Positions 58,020 to 64,000 of a DNA stretch of 64,000 nucleotides are shown here, one piece after another. The DNA lies in assembly GCA_022478985.1 (NCBI GenBank), contig JAKSZP010007881.1:248001-312000 (forward strand), given 5' to 3'. The notes under the pieces are model-generated. The model did not search any database and was not told where the DNA came from. It saw nothing but the letters and a program-made list of their open reading frames with translations. Positions within the stretch are counted from its first letter, which is position 1. The number at the start of each line of letters is the position of its first letter. A program made the position numbers and the translations under genes. Origin of the DNA: Massospora cicadina. Lineage: Eukaryota; Entomophthoromycota; Entomophthoromycetes; Entomophthorales; Entomophthoraceae.

Positions 58020-58051
58020 GGGACCATCTAGTACTAAAAAAAAAAAAAAAA
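58020..58051 (+). mobile_element. Micro-retroposon copy 3 (32 bp)
   Basis: GGGACCATCTAGTACT followed by about 16 A, flanked by a perfect 17-bp duplication AAGGCTGGGCGGCCCTT (58003-58019 and 58052-58068). It interrupts the LINE-A4 ORF2 remnant, where the sister LINEs have no such sequence. Confidence 0.85.
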
Positions 58052-60132
58052 AAGGCTGGGCGGCCCTTCGAGTTTGTTTCCCACATATGTGGATTTTCCA
58101 TTATCTCTGGTAATGGTCAGGAACAAGCCATTTAAAGTTTGTAGGGGTACATTGTGTTTCTGTAGAAGAAAGATGATAGATATCTGAGCTGTGTTTTGGG
58201 ATTAATAAGGTATTTTAAAGGTGAAATGAAAGTGTAAGATCAGATCTAGCAGCGCGGGCTTAATGTTGCATCTGAGGTTCAGTAGTTGTTACGTGGCTAA
58301 ATATGTGCCCATTATACTAGTATCTGCTCCACATAGTTGGTTAGTTCCATGCCACCACCATGTCATGGGCCATATAGAGCTTCTAGTCTTACATGGCTTT
58401 GGAATCCATATGATAGGCATACTGAAGGAGAGCATAAACTGATGAATTGAAAGTCTGTGAGAATGGTATAGCATGATATGTAAACCATATGATGAATAAA
58501 ATTAATAATTTAGCTATCACTACCTTGCCTGTCAGATTTGTTTATTGGCCTTTAAGGAGACAATAAACTTAAACATTTTTTTTATAAGTAAGGTTATTTG
58601 ATTTCTTAGCATAACCTCCTTATTGAAGCCATACTATTTGGAGAAAAGAACCCATAGTGAGTTAAGATATATGGTAGTTTAGGGGATAGATCTGTTTTGA
58701 TAATCTTGTTAAGCGAGCTTAAGTAATTTTTTTCTACTATATTGGCTGGATAAAGGATGAAGGTGACCAACGTGACAGATTTTTTTAAAATAGAATGATC
58801 ACTATTTTATGTGTATTGAGCGCTGCATTGCTCACAGATGAATAATCACTGATAGTTTGTTCTTAGATGTGATAATTTTTGTTGGATATGCCTACTACAA
58901 AATTGTAAGCAAATGCCAAGCTTTTGGCTTGTTTTTGTCTTTTTTAAAGTAATTTAACAAGGCAAACATTTGCTGCACGGAGGAGTGGGACAAGACTAAA
59001 ATTGTATAGGAGAGAGCTTAGAGGAGCAACTTGGTTGAGACCTCTTTGGGGGCAAACTAAGTCAGTGAGGAGACCTGATCAACAGACTGCCATTGTGGCT
59101 GACTGTGTTGATAGCAAAACCCATTATATTCTGTAAGATAGTAAAAAACTTCTTAAATTTCATTCCCTGAGGTATTCACACTTAATGTGGTATAAGACTT
59201 TTATATCAAAAGACAAGTGCACCAGTAGCTTGTGATTGGCAGACGTAAGCAATGATGAGGATTTTGTCCCATAAGAATCTTTTTAAGATAGGAACATATT
59301 TGATGCTAATATTACTCCAGATACAACCTCTCCTAGGCGTTTAAATTATCAAACTGAATATCAGATGTCAGTGTTTGTAAGGTATATAGGGTGCCAGTTA
59401 ACAAAATCTAACTTTTCACTTTAAAATAAAGTTATCAAAAAAACTTTATTAACCTACTGAAAGAGGCATGCTATACTAAGTCATTTGTATATGGAAGCAA
59501 AAAGTATAGGTGCATTGTAAACTTTTTGGTAAAATTCAAAAGGAATCCCATCATGACCTTTGTATTTACTGTGCAATGCACCGTAAAAAGCTTCCCAAAG
59601 TTCCTCCTGTATAATTAGCTTAATTAAGGTTTAGCATTTACCTTTTTAGTGTAGACATATGCTTCTGAGAAAATTTGAAATATCCTATGGTTTAAATATT
59701 TTATTTTAAAAAATTTTGGTGAGTAACTTTGTACTTCAGTTGATACCTCCTCTAATTTATTTAAAATGGTATCTATTGATCTCCAAAGCTATGTGCACGC
59801 CATTGCTGTTTTAAGAATTAAAACACTTGAAAATAGGTGAGCATGTTATTCCCGCCAATCTTTGAATTTGACTTAAAAATGAGCACTAACTAGATTTTTT
59901 ACCTTACTAGTGCTTTTGAGTGAGAAAATGCGTCTTCCCACTTATGATCCCATACAGGGTTGTACTCTAAAAATGGGACCAGTGGCTAGTTTACTTCTTC
60001 TGGAAAGAGTGCCAATTGTTAAATCTGGCTTCGTTGCCAATTGTTCCCAGAGATTGATTGCACAGGCTCATTTATGTACACAATTCATGCTAATTGGTAG
60101 TAATAGATATATGAGCAATAATAGTATGATTA

Positions 60133-60157
60133 ATTGGGACCATCTAGTACTAAAAAA
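60133..60157 (+). mobile_element. Micro-retroposon copy 4 (25 bp)
   Basis: ATTGGGACCATCTAGTACT followed by an A run, flanked by a 13-bp duplication aatagtatgatta (60120-60132 and 60158-60170). The related LTR at 6309 reads AATAATAGTATGGAGACTATTATCC in pieces without interruption at this point, giving an empty-site comparison. Confidence 0.85.
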
Positions 60158-60319
60158 AATAGTATGATTATTATTATCCATAGCTGGATAAATAACCCAG
60201 ATGTGGCCCAACGCTAAACTTGGAATGTTCCACAAAATACTGATTATCTTAACAATTAGGGACTTCTTCCATATCCCAGCTGAACTTAATCCACTCTCAA
60301 ATTCAGAGTTTCCAAGTCT

Positions 60320-60342
60320 TTTTTTAGTACTAGATGGTCCCC
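60320..60342 (-). mobile_element. Micro-retroposon copy 5 (23 bp, inverted)
   Basis: On the minus strand GGGGACCATCTAGTACT plus six or seven A, flanked by a 13-base duplication with one mismatch (agtttccaagtct 60307-60319 and agtttcccagtct 60343-60355). This is the only copy in the opposite orientation. Confidence 0.75.
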
Positions 60343-61178
60343 AGTTTCCCAGTCTTAGTTATCATCACGCTGATTTGGAGGAGATCTGCTGTATTTGGTC
60401 TGCTTCTCTTCTAAGGATATCTGATCCTTACTCTTTATCGCACAAAAGAGTCAATAAATTTTGTACTACAACAATAATAAACTGAAGGTGAAAAAGACTT
60501 ATTAATGCCACTTTAATCTTAACAAATTTGCTTACTAATATAAAATTCTAGGGAATTTATAAAGAAATTTGGCACCCAACTCCATGGTTGGCGCTTCAGC
60601 CATGAAACAACAGCTGTTGCCGTAAAATACATATGATGTCACTACTGGCCATGGTCCTCTCCATTGGGCTAGGGATTCCTCAGTCAGACATCTCAGAGAC
60701 CTGAAAGTGGAAAGAGCCAGAAACGTGCCCCCAACGTTCCCCTCAATTACAGCAAACCAACCACAATTGGCTAGCGACCTTCTTATGTAATGGGGCCTCT
60801 TTACCCATTATAGCAGGTTGCAAACCAAATGATCTATTCAATAGTTGCAGTTGGTATCAATTGCCTCACAACTGCTAATTGAATTTACAATCATTTGGTG
60901 ATTAAACCCAACCAATCTTAATTGGCACACCTAATAGTTAATCAAAAATCAACTATCAGATGCCCCAATTTTGTCAGCAACTTTACAAATGAGATATTAA
61001 GCATTTTCATGGATCAATCCCTGATGGATCTGAACCTAGTGAATTATCCAAATTATTTGGACATTATTAACCTGAAATTGAGGTCAACTGATACCTGGTT
61101 CATTTGCTAGTGGGACTTATCCCCTAGCGAACCAACAGATAATTTAGGAAGAAAGAAAGGTGGGAAAAAATTCTAACA

Positions 61179-62150
61179 ACTCTTCTACAGGAATACACAT
61201 CAAAATGTTCCACTTCTGAAAAGGTGCTCTTAATGGTGGTCAAAGATTCATGGGGTTTTTAAGAAAAAAAGTCTCTATCTTGGTTTAAGTGCACTTTTTA
61301 AATATGAGTAAGTGGTTATTGGGTCTGCATGTAAAAAAATTTTAATTTCTTATTTCATCAACTCATTTTCAGATACAGTTATTGAATTCAAGAAACAATA
61401 TAGTTTCATCTTAACCTTTATCCTATTGTACGTCTGTGCTTGGTCTTGGGATAAAGAAGGACACCAACGATAGCCAATTATCCAAGAAATTGATCTTTAA
61501 TGTTGTCAATTTTAAATTATGGGGCGAAATTTTAGGGATTTAAGTAAAAAGTTAATATGGGACATAGACAATAGTTGATCTATGAGAACATATGGAGAGT
61601 CATGCTAGGAAAAAGGGGTGCAGTTATCATTATAACCTTGAATAATCTATATTAGCATTCAGAATGCAAAGTTAAACGCGTCCTTGTGGCGCTTCTATTG
61701 TTGTAGGGTAGTGACCAGTTATTATATTTATGCTATAGTTCATTTTTCCAAGGACGTTAGTGATTGAAGGGAGAAAAATTAATGTAATAATTATTAAATA
61801 TCAAGTCTGTAATGTGCAGTATTTTGTGCGCATATGCCAGCTACTGTGTGTACCTTACTGTCCATGAATATGTAATGGCTAGTAATTATCTGTTTAGGTG
61901 TTTATACCTATTAGTAAAATATAATATCAGCTCACTTTTATTAACACCCCACAGTTTTAAACCAAGTGATTGTGTTGGAAAGAACATATTAGTCCATGTC
62001 CACTTTTCCCCTTCAGGCATTGGTTTCTTGTATTTCCAGGATCTCTCAGGAGGATCGCACAGAAAATTAAATTATTTGGGATTGGTCAAGTAGTTCTAAA
62101 TCCCATGATATACAGTGTCCCTATTGTAATTGAGACGCCCAATGCTCCTT
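61179..62150 (-). pseudogene. LINE-A4 endonuclease region beyond the LTR
   Basis: Decayed. The stretch 61490-61590 aligns with LINE-A1 19760-19860 (shared endpoint GTTGATGTGGGACATGGAC versus GTTAATATGGGACATAGAC), and 61640-61690 with 19930-19980. No open frame. Confidence 0.55.
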
Positions 62151-62695
62151 AAAAGCAATTGTCAGGAACTTCCAGCCCTATTTTCAACACTTATCTCCTG
62201 ATCCTTGCTGTGAGTACCATAGGTGTGGTTACTAACAGTGCTGTTATCAGTACCCTTGTTGGATACCAGAGTATCAGACATACTTTGAAGAATATATAAT
62301 TAAGCAATATTCCAAGAGATTTGACAAGCAAGTATTCTCTAGGAATCAATAAATTACCCTAATTGCTAATACAGAAAGATCAAACAGAAAAGATGCTTAA
62401 ATCACTACTAGAAAGTCTACCCAGATTGACTCAAGGCCCCAATTTTATAAATAAAGTATTAATTAGATGAGTTAAAGGAAACTTAATAAATAAAGCTACG
62501 TCTCCATTGAATAACTTATGATGCTCTTATTAAATAGTACCCACAAAAAGTTTAAATCCAGAATACGCCCAAAGATTGACTTGAATAATACAAAGTCTTA
62601 ACAAATGGCCAATTATGATTTAATTATAAAAACAAATAGAATATTTTTTAAGAATTTTTACCAAATTAAGTTTAAGCAGAATCGATATGTTCTAT
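62151..62695. other. AT-rich spacer
   Basis: Nothing supported. Either decayed LINE-A4 5' sequence or older flank. Confidence 0.3.
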
Positions 62696-62699
62696 TTTT

Positions 62700-64000
62700 C
62701 TTTCTGTCAAACTCACTTTTGAGTGAATTATTTAGAATGAGTTTGTTTATCCAGCATCATCTGGCCACACCCATTTCCTATTCATTGTCCTTGGATCCTG
62801 CCATATGCCACCCCAGTGTGTGGCAGTGGTGCTCCACCACCTAGCGTTTTCTACACGGTGGGCAAACGCATTCAGATGGGCTTGAACAGCCCGCCCACCT
62901 CATCTGGCTGGTTTATCCCCCCACAGGACTTAGCGCTCCACCTGGCGTGCATCCACCCTTCTCGCCCTCATCCACTCGCCCTCCCTCATTCCGCCATTCA
63001 TTTTGCCTCCATGTTGACTATGGGCGTTTATTCCTGCATGCCAACAAGGCAATTATCGACCTAGCCACTGTGGCCTTTGCGCCGGCTGGCTTTATTGACT
63101 TCCGTTCATTTAAGGGCTACTTTGATATTGGGTTCCAAACAGAGGAGGACGCTGCAGCGGCGGCAATAACTCCTTTAATTTACGAAAAACCCCTAATCCC
63201 ACTACCATACTCGCCTCCCTTCAGACACCACCCTGGTGTGTCATTTGCAAATCTCCCATCCCACCTCCTGCCCCAAGTTTTATATGACCAGTTGGTCATG
63301 GGGCTTATGGCTTATGGCACTCAGCCCAACCTCATCTTTGCAGTACCCTCTGGTGTGGAGCGTCTTACTGCCCCTCATGCAACTGCCACCATCATCCCAC
63401 ACCACCCTGCCATAGCCCACCAAATCCCCCCACGCTAGTGTCACAGCAGCGCCAGATCATTTCTTTTGGGCTCAGGTCGATAATGGTTGGCAGATTTGTC
63501 CCCTCTTCTTTAGGATCAACCATGCAAAAAAAGCTTGCCCACATGCTGCTTCCGCTGATGCAGTTTCAGAGCCCCCCTCCGCGGGTTCTGTATGGGGCAC
63601 TTTGCTGCCCCCTCCCACCCTCCACTCTTGTTCAATGGGCCAAAATGGGAAATTGGCCCCCCAAATCCTCCAGCCACATTCTCCCACCTAAACCCACCCC
63701 AGCCAATCAGAGCCAGGCTTGGACCACCCTTTGCACCCAAGCACCCACCCAACTTCTAACGCCACTATTCTTTTGAACCAAAATTTATGGGACCTATTGG
63801 TGGAGGTTGACAAATCAGGTAATGTTCTCATTAGTGAGCATTCCGGTCAACATCTCAGCCAATACAATTATGGTCAGGTTAATTTTTTCCTTCCTGACTT
63901 TGATGAAACCCCACCCCCCAGACATTTCACTCCTCTGCCCAATGCAGCCCCCACCAAAGTGACCACCAGCTTGCCTTAGCTGCGGTGGCCTCTCCCCGGT
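62700..64000 (+). mobile_element. ORF1-only LINE-like element, cut by window end (HAL-C)
   Basis: Plus-strand copy of the same family as HAL-A and HAL-B. The 5' UTR resembles HAL-B and the ORF1 body is collinear with HAL-A to the window end, where sequence matching HAL-A 30.85 kb (CACCAGCTTGCCTTAGCTGC) is reached. The 3' tail lies beyond the window, so whether an ORF2 follows is unknown. Confidence 0.8.
62785..63977 (+). pseudogene. HAL-C ORF1-like protein
   Basis: The start codon position reads TTG (62785-62787) where HAL-A and HAL-B have ATG. The frame runs through KRIQMGLNSPP, shifts near 63000, continues in 62947-63438 with FIDFRSFKGYFDIGFQTEED and VSFANLPSHLLPQVLYDQL, and stops at 63436-63438. 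Shifted frames continue with the zinc knuckle region at about 63495-63540, where the second cysteine reads phenylalanine but the histidine and last cysteine remain. The last part contains LLVEVDKSGNVLISEHSGQ. Confidence 0.72.

Larger units (their letters stand above)
59961..61178 (-). repeat. LTR related to Ty3-B, inserted in LINE-A4
   Basis: Collinear with the Ty3-B LTR (14863-15996). Shared blocks include GCACAGG, TTATTATCCATAG, TGGCCCAACGCT, AACCAACCA..TTGGCTAG, CCCATTATGGCAGG-like, TTAATC..CTATCAGATGCCCC and the end TTCTAACA. It begins TGTACTCTAAAAATG. No internal region or clear 5-bp duplication is visible, so it is an old solo LTR or a rearranged end. It contains two micro-insertions (60133-60157 and 60320-60342). 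Orientation follows the Ty3-B LTR. Confidence 0.75.
57195..62150 (-). mobile_element. Old LINE relic (LINE-A4), interrupted
   Basis: Minus-strand copy of the LINE-A family. The 3' end at 57195 (GGAAGGCCAACCTTAGGACGAACACTTCC) matches the LINE-A1 end at 16695. An ORF2 C-terminal piece at 57733-58101 contains VYYLDILDILYTLQ, matching VDYLDIMEISYSLE. GGAATCCCATC near 59540 corresponds to 19020 in LINE-A1 at almost identical distance from the 3' end (about 2.35 kb). Past the inserted LTR, 61500-61670 matches LINE-A1 19750-19960 at the distance expected once the LTR is subtracted. The 5' part is unclear and the ORF1-only element at 62.7 kb follows. Confidence 0.72.

Noticed and set aside
58020..58036. 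Possible origin of the micro-insert core from 5S rRNA
   Set aside because: The reverse complement shares TAGTACT and then ATGG with the internal promoter region of 5S rRNA, but only with a gap, and the A-tail is on the wrong side for a 5S transcript.
1..64000. CRISPR array, bacterial operon or phage content
   Set aside because: No regularly spaced repeats; all coding signals are eukaryotic retroelements.

Overview
The window looks like the repeat-packed, gene-poor part of a large eukaryotic genome. I find no convincing host gene, rRNA gene or intact tRNA gene. Everything I can identify is a transposable element or a relic of one, set in strongly AT-rich DNA. The Ty3/gypsy elements (one with a chromodomain) and the LINE reverse transcriptases look most like those of filamentous fungi, perhaps a basidiomycete with a bloated genome such as a rust. 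That placement rests on protein style alone and is not proven.

Layout. 3-5721: Ty3/gypsy element with chromodomain (Ty3-A, minus strand), both LTRs present. 5722-6308 and 15997-16083: two pieces of one gag-like ORF (Ty3-C) split by the next element. 6309-15996: second Ty3/gypsy element (Ty3-B, minus) with 5-bp target duplication ATATG, a solo LTR nested in its 3' LTR, and a decayed ORF running antisense to pol. 16680-21937 and 24025-29301: two full-length LINEs of one family, placed head to head about 2 kb apart, each with a 17-bp target duplication. 30282-32180: complete 1.9-kb element that carries a LINE-type ORF1 but no endonuclease or reverse transcriptase. 32-45.5 kb: AT-rich decayed DNA with an old LINE (38.6-40.7 kb, minus) and an old Ty3 element (41.5-45.5 kb, plus), the latter interrupted by a tRNA-derived SINE at 44490-44817. 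45560-49115: second ORF1-only element, interrupted by a GC-rich insert. 49-57 kb: AT-rich DNA with an anciently duplicated segment, a Ty3 integrase relic and a second tRNA-like SINE. 57195-62150: old LINE (minus) interrupted by an LTR at 59961-61178. 62700-64000: third ORF1-only copy, running off the window.

Relationships. The full LINEs, the ORF1-only elements and the 44.5-kb SINE all end in the same roughly 40-base 3' tail built around GTCCATCCCCTGGTC and AATAAA. This suggests one LINE reverse transcriptase mobilises all three classes.

The most unusual signal is a set of five tiny insertions (18-32 bp) at 23991, 55625, 58020, 60133 and 60320. Each consists of (GGG)ACCATCTAGTACT plus a short A-tail, and each is flanked by a 12-17 bp target-site duplication. 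They behave like retroposons but are far smaller than any SINE I know of, and their 5' ends fall within a few bases of each other.
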